This document shows, piece by piece, positions 1 to 7,384 of a DNA stretch of 18,020 nt. Made by a program: the position numbers and the translations under genes. The stretch lies in assembly GCA_002483465.1 (NCBI GenBank), contig DLHX01000013.1, positions 1 to 18,020 of the forward strand, in the 5' to 3' direction. Source of the DNA: Micavibrio sp. UBA7657. Its GTDB lineage: Bacteria; Pseudomonadota; Alphaproteobacteria; Micavibrionales; Micavibrionaceae. Each line of letters opens with the position of its first letter. Positions within the stretch are counted from its first letter, which is position 1. The notes under the pieces were generated by a model. The model saw only the letters and a program-made list of their open reading frames with translations, had not been told where the DNA came from and searched no databases.

Positions 1-10
1 TCCGTGCCAT
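1..10 (-). CDS. Start of an unidentified minus-strand gene (only M-A-R visible)
   Basis: Only the first three codons (ATG GCA CGG) are inside the window, reading leftwards off the edge. They are supported by a perfect AGGAGG Shine-Dalgarno (complement of 18-23) placed 7 nt before the ATG, which is stronger than most ribosome sites in this window. An M-A-R N-terminus is shared by many unrelated proteins, so no function can be given. The 100 nt between this start and the next minus-strand gene upstream hold only two short palindromes. Confidence 0.55.
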
Positions 11-41
11 TTATAAACCTCCTGTAAATTGTCCAAAATCT

Positions 42-65
42 ATCCGGATTCACTCCAGATCTGGA
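42..65. repeat. Two short adjacent perfect palindromes
   Basis: ATCCGGAT at 42-49 and TCCAGATCTGGA at 54-65 lie close together in the gap between the edge gene and the 343-residue hypothetical gene. Both are on the mRNA leader side of the edge gene. They could be an operator or a weak hairpin. There is no T-run, so a terminator is not supported. This is a pattern observation only. Confidence 0.25.
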
Positions 66-112
66 CTCCTTTATAGGGGGCGGGTCACTCGTTAAATCAT
101 AAGCCAAAAATA

Positions 113-1144
113 TCAGGCGAATTTCATGCCCGGGGTGGGGTTGTTCATGTCCATCGCCATGGGCTGCATGGGATTGGGCGCGAGCGGATTGACGGCCGGC
201 TCTAGCTCGGGCGTCTTGCCGGTTTTGGGATCGATGGACTCGATGTCTTTCGGAACGACGACGGGCTCACCGTTCTCCAATTTCAGATTTTTGAAGGGGG
301 CGTTGCTGGCCATGCGTGCGCCTTCTTCATTGGTCGGGAAGAATTTTTTGAAGAGTGCTTGCAGGAACTCGCCGAAATTTGTGAAAGAAAAGCGGCCTGA
401 CTGGTCCATGCTGTCAGATTGGCTCATGAGATTGGACGGGCTTCCTTCCGGCTGCACCTTTTTCCACCATTTGTCCGAGAGCGGTTTTTCGCCGGGCATT
501 GACTGGCCGCTATTCAGTGCGGCTTCGGCGGTCAGCGCGTCGGGGGTGTTGCCGGGCTCTAATACAATTGTTCCATCGGCGAGTTGATGACTGCTGGGTT
601 TGATATTGCCGGGTTCGGTGCCGTCCTTGAAAGGATCGCCGTGTTTCGCTTGCTGATCATGTGATTTGACGCCGAGTTCCATGTTCATCGTGCGAGCGAG
701 TTCGTCAGACGCGCTTACGGTCGAGGTGTTCCCATTCTCCCGTATCATCCCCAATAAAGTTTCCATCGTTTCCCGATCGCCGGATGTGGGCGTATAGCCG
801 CTCTTCTGGAGATCCTTAATGTCGTTCGTCAGCTTGTTCACGCTTGCGGGGTTAAGCTGGATGTCCTTGCCATTAAAAAGCGCGGCGATTTTATTTTCGG
901 GGCCGACCCCGGGGGAGTTGACGACGACGGCGCCGATTACGTCTACAACCTCGATGCCGTTTTCCCAGCGGCGTCTTTTTACTTTGAGCGGCTCATCTCC
1001 CATGTCTGCGTTGTTCACCTGGCGCGGCTTTGCGGGGGTGCTGCTGCCTGCGCCCAGCAGATCGGGGGCGGCGTCGACGGCCTGACCGATGAGGCCTCCG
1101 GTGAGATTTCCAGCTTGGTCCACGAGTTTATCGATGATGCTCAT
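113..1144 (-). CDS. Hypothetical protein, 343 aa, low-complexity, cysteine-free
   Basis: I do not recognise this protein. It starts MSIIDKLVDQ at an ATG 9 nt after the stop of the 100-residue gene upstream, so the two are probably co-transcribed. It has no signal peptide, no clear membrane segment and no cysteine. It is rich in Pro, Asn, Gly, Ser and Met. A basic patch (KVKRRR, about residues 54-59) precedes a short hydrophobic stretch (VVDVIGAVVV). A WW-K segment (DKWWKK) and an aromatic patch (FTNFGEFLQALFKKFFP) lie in the C-terminal half. The last 40 residues are Pro/Met/Asn-rich and look disordered. The composition would suit a secreted, structural or phage-related protein, but nothing here decides it. 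Confidence 0.7.
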   Translation of the reverse strand: MSIIDKLVDQAGNLTGGLIGQAVDAAPDLLGAGSSTPAKPRQVNNADMGDEPLKVKRRRWENGIEVVDVIGAVVVNSPGVGPENKIAALFNGKDIQLNPASVNKLTNDIKDLQKSGYTPTSGDRETMETLLGMIRENGNTSTVSASDELARTMNMELGVKSHDQQAKHGDPFKDGTEPGNIKPSSHQLADGTIVLEPGNTPDALTAEAALNSGQSMPGEKPLSDKWWKKVQPEGSPSNLMSQSDSMDQSGRFSFTNFGEFLQALFKKFFPTNEEGARMASNAPFKNLKLENGEPVVVPKDIESIDPKTGKTPELEPAVNPLAPNPMQPMAMDMNNPTPGMKFA

Positions 1145-1153
1145 GATGCCCCG

Positions 1154-1456
1154 CTACTGAACCATGCCGGTGAATTTCAGGAAGCGCGGATCGCTGCAGA
1201 CATTATTTTCATCGACCATGACCAGGATGAGTTCTTTTGTCGCGCGCAGATTTTTTTCGAACGGCGGGTGCATGCGCATGCCGAGATCCTGGATGTCGCC
1301 TTCTTCGGTGATGAACTGGAGGCTGTGATTGTCGCGGTCAAGCTGGACCCAGGAATAATCACGCTGAAGGGGCCCGCGATGCAAAAGCACGGCGTTGCCG
1401 ATGGATGTGACGATGAATTCGACGTCATTTTCCTGAGATAGCGGTTTTAACGGCAT
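1154..1456 (-). CDS. Hypothetical protein, 100 aa
   Basis: This is a small acidic/neutral soluble protein beginning MPLKPLSQENDVEF, with no signal peptide, no membrane segment and a single Cys near residue 87. The pattern of alternating hydrophobic residues (VEFIVTSIGNAVLL, SLQFITEEGDI, KELILVMVDE) suggests a small beta-rich fold. A purine-rich AGGGGG lies 3-4 nt before the ATG. It ends 9 nt before the 343-residue hypothetical gene, so the two probably form a two-gene unit. I see no family signature. The 91 nt between its start and the L,D-transpeptidase gene upstream hold no gene or convincing terminator. Confidence 0.65.
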   Translation of the reverse strand: MPLKPLSQENDVEFIVTSIGNAVLLHRGPLQRDYSWVQLDRDNHSLQFITEEGDIQDLGMRMHPPFEKNLRATKELILVMVDENNVCSDPRFLKFTGMVQ

Positions 1457-1547
1457 GCGCCCCCTGCACCCTTTGATTTATAAAAGGATACAGATGAAAC
1501 CTTAAAGTTATGTTAACTATTGCGGAAAACGCTGTGTTTAAAGGGGT

Positions 1548-2282
1548 TTAGATTGCGCCAGCGTAGATAAACACCTGCGGCGCAAAGAGGTAATGGCCGC
1601 CCTGTGCGACGACGTTCGGGGGGAAGCGGTTTTCCTCGAATAAATCATAGCCCTGTTTCAGTTCGGCCCAGAAGGGAAGCCACTGTGATTTTTCGTAGCG
1701 CTTCATGTTCGCCGCCGTCATTTTGAACGGGAAAATGTGGACGGGGACAGAGTCGTTTGATTTCAGGCTCTGCTCGGCGAGGAGATAGATTTCCTCGATG
1801 CCGGGGTCGGTCATGGCGAAACAGCCTTCGGATTTGCAGCCGCCGTGGATCATGAGCTTGTCGCCCGTGCGGTTATGCTGGAGATCGTAGGCGTTCGGGT
1901 AGCCGATATTCATGGCGAGGTGGTACTGGCTGCCGGGCCAGAGGCGGTCTTCGGTTACGTCATAGAAACCTTCAGGCGATTGGAGGTCGCCGCGTTCCTG
2001 CTTGGGGCCGAGCGTGGCGTTCTGCGCGCAGATTTTATAGGTGCGGAAGGGAACGTAGAGTTCCTCGGTGTTGTTGCGGACCCAGACTTCGAGCAGGCCT
2101 TCCTCCTTGAAGACGCGGATATACATGGGCGCGGCGGATTCGAGATTGGCTGCGGCGAGCTGGGTCTCGAGCTGCGGGAGTTTTTGCGAGCGGATGAGAT
2201 TCAGCCGGGCGAGGTAATCGGGCATCGAGGCGCAGGAGGCGAGTAGCGGGACGCAGAGGAGGAGGGCTAAAAGATTCTTCAT
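1548..2282 (-). CDS. L,D-transpeptidase-fold lipoprotein, DpaA/YafK (LdtF) type
   Basis: The sequence opens with a lipoprotein signal (MKNLLALLLCVPLLAS) and a lipobox Cys at residue 17, so the protein should be membrane-anchored in the envelope. The YkuD-type catalytic region reads MIHGGCKSEGCFAMTD at about 144-159, giving His146 and nucleophile Cys154. This form, ending in GCFAMT rather than the HGCIR of ordinary L,D-transpeptidases, is typical of the YafK branch. Further YafK-like stretches are YIRVFKEE (54-61), GPKQERGDLQSPEGFY (92-107), NIGYPNAYD and FPFKMTAANMKR. E. coli DpaA/YafK acts on peptidoglycan by cleaving the Braun lipoprotein linkage; the substrate here is inferred. It is 4 nt downstream of radC and closes the map-radC operon. 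Confidence 0.85.
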   Translation of the reverse strand: MKNLLALLLCVPLLASCASMPDYLARLNLIRSQKLPQLETQLAAANLESAAPMYIRVFKEEGLLEVWVRNNTEELYVPFRTYKICAQNATLGPKQERGDLQSPEGFYDVTEDRLWPGSQYHLAMNIGYPNAYDLQHNRTGDKLMIHGGCKSEGCFAMTDPGIEEIYLLAEQSLKSNDSVPVHIFPFKMTAANMKRYEKSQWLPFWAELKQGYDLFEENRFPPNVVAQGGHYLFAPQVFIYAGAI

Positions 2283-2286
2283 TCCT

Positions 2287-2970
2287 CTAGATTAAACCGA
2301 GGCTTTTGAAACTGGAATAACCATTTTTCGAAACAATGACATGGTCGTGGATAATTATGTTGAACGGCTCGGCGGCGCGGAGGATGGCCCGCGTCATTTC
2401 GATGTCGGCTTGGGACGGTTTGGGGTCGCCGGAGGGGTGATTGTGGACAAGGATGAGGGCGGTGGCGCTGAGCTCTAAAGCACGTTTCATGATTTCGCGC
2501 GGGTAGGCGGGCGTGTGGTCGACGGTGCCGCTGCCCTGGATTTCGTCGGCGATCATCTCGTTTTTTTTGTTGAGGAAGAGGATGCGGAAATGTTCGCGGG
2601 TTTCGTGCGCCATGGTCGAGACGCAGTAATCCATCAGGCGGTCCCAGGAATTGAGGACGGGTTTTTTCATGAGTTCGTTTTTTTCGGCGCGGTGCGAGAG
2701 CGCGGCGATGGATTTCAGCGCAAGAGCGGTGTTTTCCTTGATGCCGTCGATTTTGGTGAGTTCCTCGGTGGAGGCGTTCAGCACGCCGGAGAGGCCACCG
2801 AAGCGGGTGATCAAATTTTTGGCGAGCGGTTTGACGTCACGCTGCGGGATGGCGAGGAAAAGGACGAGCTCTAAGAGTTCGTAATCGGCGAGCGAGGAGG
2901 GGCTCTCGCGGAAACGCTGTCGCAGGCGGTCTCTATGACCATGATAATGAGGTTTAGCTTCGGCTGTCAT
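2287..2970 (-). CDS. radC: RadC family JAB/MPN-domain protein
   Basis: This is a 227-residue protein of normal RadC length. The N-terminal part (about 8-95) is a helix-hairpin-helix-like region (HYHGHRDRLRQRF, then LSGVLNASTEELTKIDGIKENTA split across two helices). The C-terminal half (about 105-227) is a JAB/MPN metalloprotease-like domain with the zinc signature HNHPSGDPKPSQAD at 176-189 (His176, His178, Asp182). The historical DNA-repair name is poorly supported in the literature, and the biochemical role of the family is unsettled. Its ATG lies inside the 3' end of map (17-nt overlap), which implies translational coupling. The stop is 4 nt before the L,D-transpeptidase start. Confidence 0.9.
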   Translation of the reverse strand: MTAEAKPHYHGHRDRLRQRFRESPSSLADYELLELVLFLAIPQRDVKPLAKNLITRFGGLSGVLNASTEELTKIDGIKENTALALKSIAALSHRAEKNELMKKPVLNSWDRLMDYCVSTMAHETREHFRILFLNKKNEMIADEIQGSGTVDHTPAYPREIMKRALELSATALILVHNHPSGDPKPSQADIEMTRAILRAAEPFNIIIHDHVIVSKNGYSSFKSLGLI

Positions 2971-3772
2971 AGGGCGGCTTCGTGAATCTTTTAGGGGAAA
3001 GCGTGAAGATTTCCACGCCTGACTCAGTTACGCCCAGTGTGTGTTCGAATTGCGCCGATAAAGAGCGGTCGCGCGTGACGGCGGTCCAGCCGTCGGAGAG
3101 GATTTTGGTCTCCCACGATCCTGCGTTGATCATGGGCTCGATGGTGAAGAACATGCCGGGGCGGAGGATGGGGCCGGTGCCCGCATCGCCGAAATGATTG
3201 ACGGAGGGCGGTGCGTGGAAAACGCGGCCCAAACCGTGACCGCAGAAATCGCGCACGACGGAAAAGCGGTGGCTTTCGGCAATCTGCTGGATGACCGCGC
3301 CGATGTCACCGAGGCGTGCGCCGGGTTTTACGACTTTGATTGCTTCCATCAAACATTCATACGTAACGTCGCAGAGTTTTTTGGCTTTGACGGAGACTTT
3401 GTCGCCGACGAGATACATGCGGGATGAATCGCCGTGCCAGCCGTCGACGATTGTGGTGACGTCGATGTTCACGATGTCGCCGTCGATGAGTTTTTTATCG
3501 CCGGGGATGCCGTGGCAGACGACGTGGTTGACGGAGGTGCAGATGGATTTCGGGAAGCCCTTGTACATGAGCGGGGCGGGGATGGCGCCGCGTTTTGTAA
3601 TGAAATCGTGGCAGAGGCGGTCGAGTTCGCCGGTGGTGACGCCCGGGACGACGTGTTCGGTGATCATGTCCAGGGTTTCCGCGCACAGCTTGCCCGCCAC
3701 GCGCATGGCGGCGAAATCGGCGGGGTCGTGCAGTTCAATGCCCTCGGCGGTGTAGCGGTTAGCCTGTTTCAT
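2954..3772 (-). CDS. map: Type I methionine aminopeptidase
   Basis: This 272-residue enzyme removes the initiator Met from nascent proteins in the cytoplasm. All expected active-site residues are present: His87 in VCHGIP, Asp104 in VNIDVT, Asp115 in HGDSS, His179 in FCGHGLG, Glu212 in FTIEPM and Glu243 in QFEHT. There is no N-terminal zinc-finger extension. It heads a minus-strand run with radC and the L,D-transpeptidase gene. The upstream region is AT-rich with an inverted repeat (ATATTGA / TCAATAT, 3791-3810). A possible promoter reads TGGAAA-16-TAATAT on the minus strand, a weak match. The ribosome site (AAGAG about 10 nt before the ATG) is also weak. Confidence 0.95.
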   Translation of the reverse strand: MKQANRYTAEGIELHDPADFAAMRVAGKLCAETLDMITEHVVPGVTTGELDRLCHDFITKRGAIPAPLMYKGFPKSICTSVNHVVCHGIPGDKKLIDGDIVNIDVTTIVDGWHGDSSRMYLVGDKVSVKAKKLCDVTYECLMEAIKVVKPGARLGDIGAVIQQIAESHRFSVVRDFCGHGLGRVFHAPPSVNHFGDAGTGPILRPGMFFTIEPMINAGSWETKILSDGWTAVTRDRSLSAQFEHTLGVTESGVEIFTLSPKRFTKPPYDSRS

Positions 3773-3790
3773 ATATGCAAGTTGCTCTTT

Positions 3791-3810
3791 ATATTGATAT
3801 TATTCAATAT
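3791..3810. repeat. AT-rich inverted repeat upstream of map
   Basis: ATATTGA and TCAATAT face each other across a 6-nt centre, 19-38 nt before the map start codon. They overlap a possible -10 box. The site could be an operator or simply AT-rich promoter DNA. It is visible as an inverted repeat only, with no regulator match. Confidence 0.25.
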
Positions 3811-3828
3811 AATTATAATTTCCACTTT

Positions 3829-3923
3829 CGTCATCCCCCGGCTTGTCCGGGGGATCCATTGTGACATAAGTTCAATTCTGTTCTTTTGGAACAATGGATT
3901 CCCCGCCTTCGCGGGGAATGACG
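3829..3923. repeat. Long palindromic intergenic repeat element (GC-rich)
   Basis: The two arms are inverted copies. The left arm (3829-3862) runs CGTCAT, then an inner hairpin CCCCCGG-CTTGT-CCGGGGG, then ATCCATTGT. The right arm (3891-3923) runs ACAATGGAT, an inner hairpin CCCCGC-CTTC-GCGGGG, then AATGACG. Thus each arm has its own hairpin and the whole can fold as a cruciform. Dispersed repeats of this CGTCAT/CCCGG/ATCCATTGT form are common between genes in alphaproteobacteria. Here it lies between the divergent map and CinA-domain genes, so it may affect both leaders. The separating 28 nt are AT-rich. Confidence 0.8.
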
Positions 3924-3969
3924 ATGGTGGATGCGGGGAGTGACGTTTAGGTGAAGGACCTAAAGAATT

Positions 3970-4725
3970 ATGAGCTTAAAAACGGACACATTAAAAGCGG
4001 CCCTGATCGTTATCGGCAATGAAATATTGTCGGGCCGGACGCTGGATGCGAATACCCAGTTTGTCGCGCAGAAGCTCTCGGGGCGGGGGATTGCGCTGGC
4101 GGAAGTACGCGTCGTACCGGATATCGAGGCGAAGATTATCAAGGCGGTGAACGAGTTGCGCGCCGAGGTGGATTACGTGTTCACCACCGGCGGCATCGGG
4201 CCGACGCATGATGATATTACAGCGGCCAGCATCGCGAAAGCGTTCGGCGTGACTTTGCAAGCCGACCCGCAGGCGCGGAAAGTGATGGAAGAACATTACG
4301 GCACGAAAGATTTATCGGCGTCGCGGCTGAAGATGGCGCTCATTCCGGACGGGGCGAGTTTAATTCCGAACCCGGTTTCCGGCGCGCCGGGATTTATCAT
4401 GGAGAATGTGCATGTGATGGCGGGCGTGCCGAAGATCATGCAGGCGATGATGGAGAATATCCTGCCGCTGCTGAAAGAGGGACCGCCGATTTTGTCGAGC
4501 ACCGTGACGTGTTCGTTGCGCGAGAGCGTGATCGCGGAAAAATTATCGGCGCTGCAGGATAAATATTCCGACATCGATATCGGCAGTTACCCGCAATACC
4601 GCGCGGGGCCGGGCAGTTTAAGTCTGGTTTTGAAGTCGACGCAGCCGGAGAGGCTCCGGGTCGCGACGGGCGAACTGATGGAGATTATCAAGGCGCTGGG
4701 CGATGAGCCTACATTGTCATTCTGA
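3970..4725 (+). CDS. CinA N-terminal (MoaB/Mog-like) domain protein, stand-alone
   Basis: The protein is 251 residues and starts with a lead-in to KAALIVIGNEILSGRTLDAN (residues 9-28), the CinA/molybdopterin-binding fold start. The ligand loop TTGGIGPTHDDIT at 72-84 is the family hallmark. Full-length CinA (over 400 residues) also carries a C-terminal nicotinamide-nucleotide amidase domain. That domain is absent here, and the protein ends soon after the binding domain and a short extension. It is therefore the single-domain form, usually annotated as a competence/damage-inducible or molybdopterin-binding protein; its true substrate is not known from sequence. Ribosome site: AAGGA 11-12 nt before ATG, slightly long. 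The last codons (L-S-F-stop) come from the downstream palindromic repeat. Confidence 0.85.
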   Translation: MSLKTDTLKAALIVIGNEILSGRTLDANTQFVAQKLSGRGIALAEVRVVPDIEAKIIKAVNELRAEVDYVFTTGGIGPTHDDITAASIAKAFGVTLQADPQARKVMEEHYGTKDLSASRLKMALIPDGASLIPNPVSGAPGFIMENVHVMAGVPKIMQAMMENILPLLKEGPPILSSTVTCSLRESVIAEKLSALQDKYSDIDIGSYPQYRAGPGSLSLVLKSTQPERLRVATGELMEIIKALGDEPTLSF

Positions 4726-4773
4726 GCGAAGCGAAGAATCCCGTGAGATCCTTCGCTGACGCTCAGGATGACA
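4715..4773. repeat. Palindromic repeat overlapping the CinA-domain stop codon
   Basis: An inverted repeat begins TGTCATTCTGAGCGAAGCG and ends CGCTGACGCTCAGGATGACA, with a central GAATC/GATC turn. The outer arms TGTCAT.CTGAGCG and CGCTCAG.ATGACA pair with few mismatches. The element is unlike the one at 3829-3923. It covers the stop codon (4723-4725) of the plus-strand CinA-domain gene and ends 10 nt before the stop of the convergent rimK gene. It could therefore act as a bidirectional terminator, although neither side has a clear T-run. Repeats of this TGTCATnCTGAGCGAAGCGAAG type are widespread in bacterial intergenic DNA. Confidence 0.75.
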
Positions 4774-4782
4774 GCAAAGCTG

Positions 4783-5766
4783 TCAATTCCTGCTGAGCTT
4801 CTGCACGCCTTTTTTCTTGTGCGTGCGGCGGTAGCGGACCTGTTTTTCCACGTGCTCGATCATGAGCGATGCGATGTCGATGCTGGTTGCGCCTTCGACG
4901 CCCTCTAAGCCCGGCGAGGAATTGACTTCGAGAACTTTTGCGCCGCCCTTGGAGCGGATGAGATCGACGCCAGCCACTTTCAGGCCGATGGCGCGGGCGG
5001 CGTTTACCGCCATGTTGCGTTCGGTCGTGTTGATTTTTACCGGGTAGCCCTTGCCGCCGAGATGGATGTTGGCGCGGAATTCGCCTTTCGCCGCGTGGCG
5101 TTCCATTGTTGCCACAACTTTATCGCCGATGACGAAGCAGCGCAGGTCGCGGCCCTTGGCCTCGCGGATGAATTCCTGGACGAGGATGTTGGCCTTGAGG
5201 CTTTTGAAGGCGTTGATGAAGTTTTCAGCGGCCTTGTCGCTTTCGGCGAGAACAACGCCGACGCCTTGTGTGCCTTCCAGCAATTTAATCACCAGCGGTG
5301 CGCCACCGACCATTTTAATGAGGTCCTTGGTGTCGAGCTGAGAGTTCGCGAAGCCGGTGCGCGGGATGTTGATGTTTTCCGAGCAGAGCATCTGGAGCGT
5401 CCGGAGTTTATCCTGTGCGCGGCCGATGGAGATGGGGCCGTTCAGGCAGTAGGAGCCCTGCATTTCGAACTGGCGCAGGACGGCCATAGCGTAAAATGTA
5501 AGCGCAGGGCGGACACGCGGGATGACAGCATCGAAGCGCTGGAGGATTTCGCCGCCGCGGTAATGGATTTCAGGTTTGCGCGCGGTGATGTCCATGTAGC
5601 AGTTGCGGATCGAGATGAAATGCATCTCATGGCCACGGTCGCGGCCGGCCTCCATCAAACGCCGGTTTGAATAAAGATCCGGGTCGGACGCCAGCACGGC
5701 GATCTTCATCGGTTTTTCTTTAGGCGGCGTTTTAGCCTTGGTTTTGGCTTTAGGTTTGTTTTTCAA
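4783..5766 (-). CDS. rimK: RimK-type ATP-grasp glutamate ligase
   Basis: RimK adds glutamate residues to the C-terminus of ribosomal protein S6 (RpsF). The N-terminal domain starts MKIAVLASDPDLYSNRRL at residue 20. ATP-grasp elements follow: GAPLVIKLLEGTQGVGVVL (lysine and glycine-rich loop), LVQEFIREAKGRDLRCFVIG, and the metal/ATP-binding VNSSPGLEG at 281-289. The C-terminus is basic (RYRRTHKKKG). The chosen start is a TTG overlapping the rimB stop (TTGA) because GGAG sits 8 nt before it. The internal ATG at 5709 matches the usual RimK start but lacks a ribosome site. The TTG start adds a 19-residue Lys/Pro-rich tail. It is the last gene of the operon with rimB and the M42-like peptidase. 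Confidence 0.9.
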   Translation of the reverse strand: MKNKPKAKTKAKTPPKEKPMKIAVLASDPDLYSNRRLMEAGRDRGHEMHFISIRNCYMDITARKPEIHYRGGEILQRFDAVIPRVRPALTFYAMAVLRQFEMQGSYCLNGPISIGRAQDKLRTLQMLCSENINIPRTGFANSQLDTKDLIKMVGGAPLVIKLLEGTQGVGVVLAESDKAAENFINAFKSLKANILVQEFIREAKGRDLRCFVIGDKVVATMERHAAKGEFRANIHLGGKGYPVKINTTERNMAVNAARAIGLKVAGVDLIRSKGGAKVLEVNSSPGLEGVEGATSIDIASLMIEHVEKQVRYRRTHKKKGVQKLSRN

Positions 5767-6224
5767 TAGAGGCTCTCCGGTTTTTTTATCTTTCCAAGCA
5801 GGAATGATTTGGACGGCTCTACCACAAACCGCGCTTTCCGCAAAGCCTCACGGCCGAGCAGCATCCTGAAGTTCATCTTATGCCTGGAGGTCAAGGTTAG
5901 TTCCGCGCCAAACAACATAGAGTCAAAACTAATGGTCGTTAAAATGACGGGGCGTTCCTCGCGCTCGCCGTTAGAGCTTGTAATTACTCGCCTTTCCACC
6001 AGAGGGGCTTCGCAGACGCGGACCAGTTTTTTGCGGGTCTGCAGGGGCTGGACCTTGAACCGGACGAAGGGGACGCGGTGATTATCATAAACCTGAATGT
6101 CGTAGGCATGCAGGGCCGAGGTCTTGGCCCCGGTGTCGATTTTTGCTTTCACGGCGGGAAGGCCGAGGCCGGGGAGGGCGCACCATTCTTCCCAACCGAT
6201 GATGGTTTTTTCTTTTTTTACCAT
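5763..6224 (-). CDS. rimB: RimB-like retropepsin/zinc protease (PF05618-type)
   Basis: This is a 153-residue protein when started at the ATG at 6224 (MVKKEKTIIGWEEW), which overlaps the upstream peptidase stop by 7 nt. A longer reading to 6386 is open, but its extra 54 residues are low-complexity and lie wholly inside the upstream gene, so I reject it. The aspartic-protease-like motif KIDTGAKTSALHA (28-40) and the later region MNFRMLLGREAL identify the family called ATP-dependent zinc protease, related to retropepsins. In Pseudomonas, RimB works with RimK and trims the glutamate tails RimK adds to S6. The gene sits immediately before rimK, with TTGA stop/start overlap, which fits that pairing. 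Function here is inferred from family and context. Confidence 0.87.
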   Translation of the reverse strand: MVKKEKTIIGWEEWCALPGLGLPAVKAKIDTGAKTSALHAYDIQVYDNHRVPFVRFKVQPLQTRKKLVRVCEAPLVERRVITSSNGEREERPVILTTISFDSMLFGAELTLTSRHKMNFRMLLGREALRKARFVVEPSKSFLLGKIKKPESLY

Positions 6225-7384
6225 GGGCGTCTCGTTTTCTTTTTCACTTTGGAGCCGAGCGGCAGGGGGTCGTCGATCAGGATGTTTTTCAGGAAGCGGA
6301 AATAATTGCGGATGGCGAGGCGCGAAGTGGTTTCGTTCGAGGTGTGATACATCATGGTCGGGATCTGCACCGTCGCGCCGCTCCATTTCTTTTTCGTGTG
6401 CTGGACGAGGCGGCCGAGTTCGGTGGAGCCGAGTTGCGAAACGCTTTTGCCTTTCGAAAGCAGGACTTCGTCCTTTACCTGAAACGGAATTTCCATGACG
6501 CCGCAGCGGGTTTTAAGTGCGCCCACTAAAGCGGGGTTGAATTTCGCGCTCATGTCGCGGTTACGCAGGATAATCATGCCCTGATCGATGGGCGCGGCGT
6601 CGACGAAGGGCGAGGTGTCGATGACGAGAAGGGTTTTGTTCTCGATTTTTGTTTTCTTCAGCCATGCGGCGATGTGAATCCAGCTTTTGCCGATTTCCTC
6701 CTCGCAGGAAAAAAGCGTGGTGCCTTGATAGCCGTTTTTATAGAGCGCGTAGAGGATGCCGAGCGAGAGGGCGTTGTCGATCTGGCCTTTAATATAGCCG
6801 TCCTGCTCGCGCGCGGTGCGGGCATAGGCGACGGGAATGCCCTGACGCTGGGCCTTCATACCCTGAATGAAGAAGAGCGCCTCGCCCATCATCATGAGCG
6901 GGTGACAAACTTCGATGACGCCTTCGCCGAGATGGTCGTTGGTTTTGGGGTCGTAGGCGAAAACGGTTTCACCGGCAAAGCGTTTGCCGAGGCCCTCGAG
7001 CTCGCGGCGGGAGGCGCGGTTGGCTTCGCCGTATTTGATCTCGCGGATGAACTGTGCGGCGTAGGCATATTCGCCCTTGCCGAGGCTGATGAGGCCGTGG
7101 CGGTCGATATGGGCGCAGACGATTGCGGAATTTGGTTTATCGCCGTGAATTTCAAGCAGGCCGTGATGCTTGACGCCCTGCATGCCGATGGCTTCGAAAT
7201 CTTTTTTAAGATAGTCGATGAAGAATTGCTCGTGACCTACCACAGAAGGCACGGCGAGATATTCCATCGTTTTGGCGATGACGGTTTCGATATCGTTGAA
7301 ACCGGCGGTCAGCGCCTTGTCGGCGCTGTGCGGGTCTTTGGGATCGTTTGTCGTCGCTGTCATGGTTTCGTGCGGGTCGAACAC
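6218..7384 (-). CDS. M42-like zinc metallopeptidase (aminopeptidase family)
   Basis: The protein is 388 residues. A co-catalytic metal site of the M42/M28/M20 clan is readable in order: His92 with catalytic Asp94 (VCAHIDRHG), Asp203 (KGQIDNALS), Glu228-Glu229 (FSCEEEIG), Asp256 (LVIDTS) and His347 (MMYHTSNE). Members are glutamyl or deblocking aminopeptidases and desuccinylase-like hydrolases. A related M42 subfamily belongs to the NAGGN osmoprotectant cassette, but the partner genes of that cassette are not here. Start: GTG at 7384 with AAGGA 9 nt upstream, directly after the AI-2E stop. The ATG at 7363 has no ribosome site. The C-terminus is basic (KVKKKTRRPW). Position before rimB-rimK suggests a role in processing glutamylated peptides, which is inference. 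Confidence 0.82.
   Translation of the reverse strand: MFDPHETMTATTNDPKDPHSADKALTAGFNDIETVIAKTMEYLAVPSVVGHEQFFIDYLKKDFEAIGMQGVKHHGLLEIHGDKPNSAIVCAHIDRHGLISLGKGEYAYAAQFIREIKYGEANRASRRELEGLGKRFAGETVFAYDPKTNDHLGEGVIEVCHPLMMMGEALFFIQGMKAQRQGIPVAYARTAREQDGYIKGQIDNALSLGILYALYKNGYQGTTLFSCEEEIGKSWIHIAAWLKKTKIENKTLLVIDTSPFVDAAPIDQGMIILRNRDMSAKFNPALVGALKTRCGVMEIPFQVKDEVLLSKGKSVSQLGSTELGRLVQHTKKKWSGATVQIPTMMYHTSNETTSRLAIRNYFRFLKNILIDDPLPLGSKVKKKTRRPW

Noticed and set aside
6225..6386. N-terminal extension of the RimB-like protease
   Set aside because: The added residues are biased, overlap the M42 peptidase gene in another frame, and have no family match. The ATG at 6224 begins right before the conserved domain.
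6218..7384. Member of the NAGGN osmoprotectant cassette
   Set aside because: The M42 family fits loosely, but the amidotransferase and GNAT/ATP-grasp partners of that cassette are absent. The neighbours are rimB and rimK.
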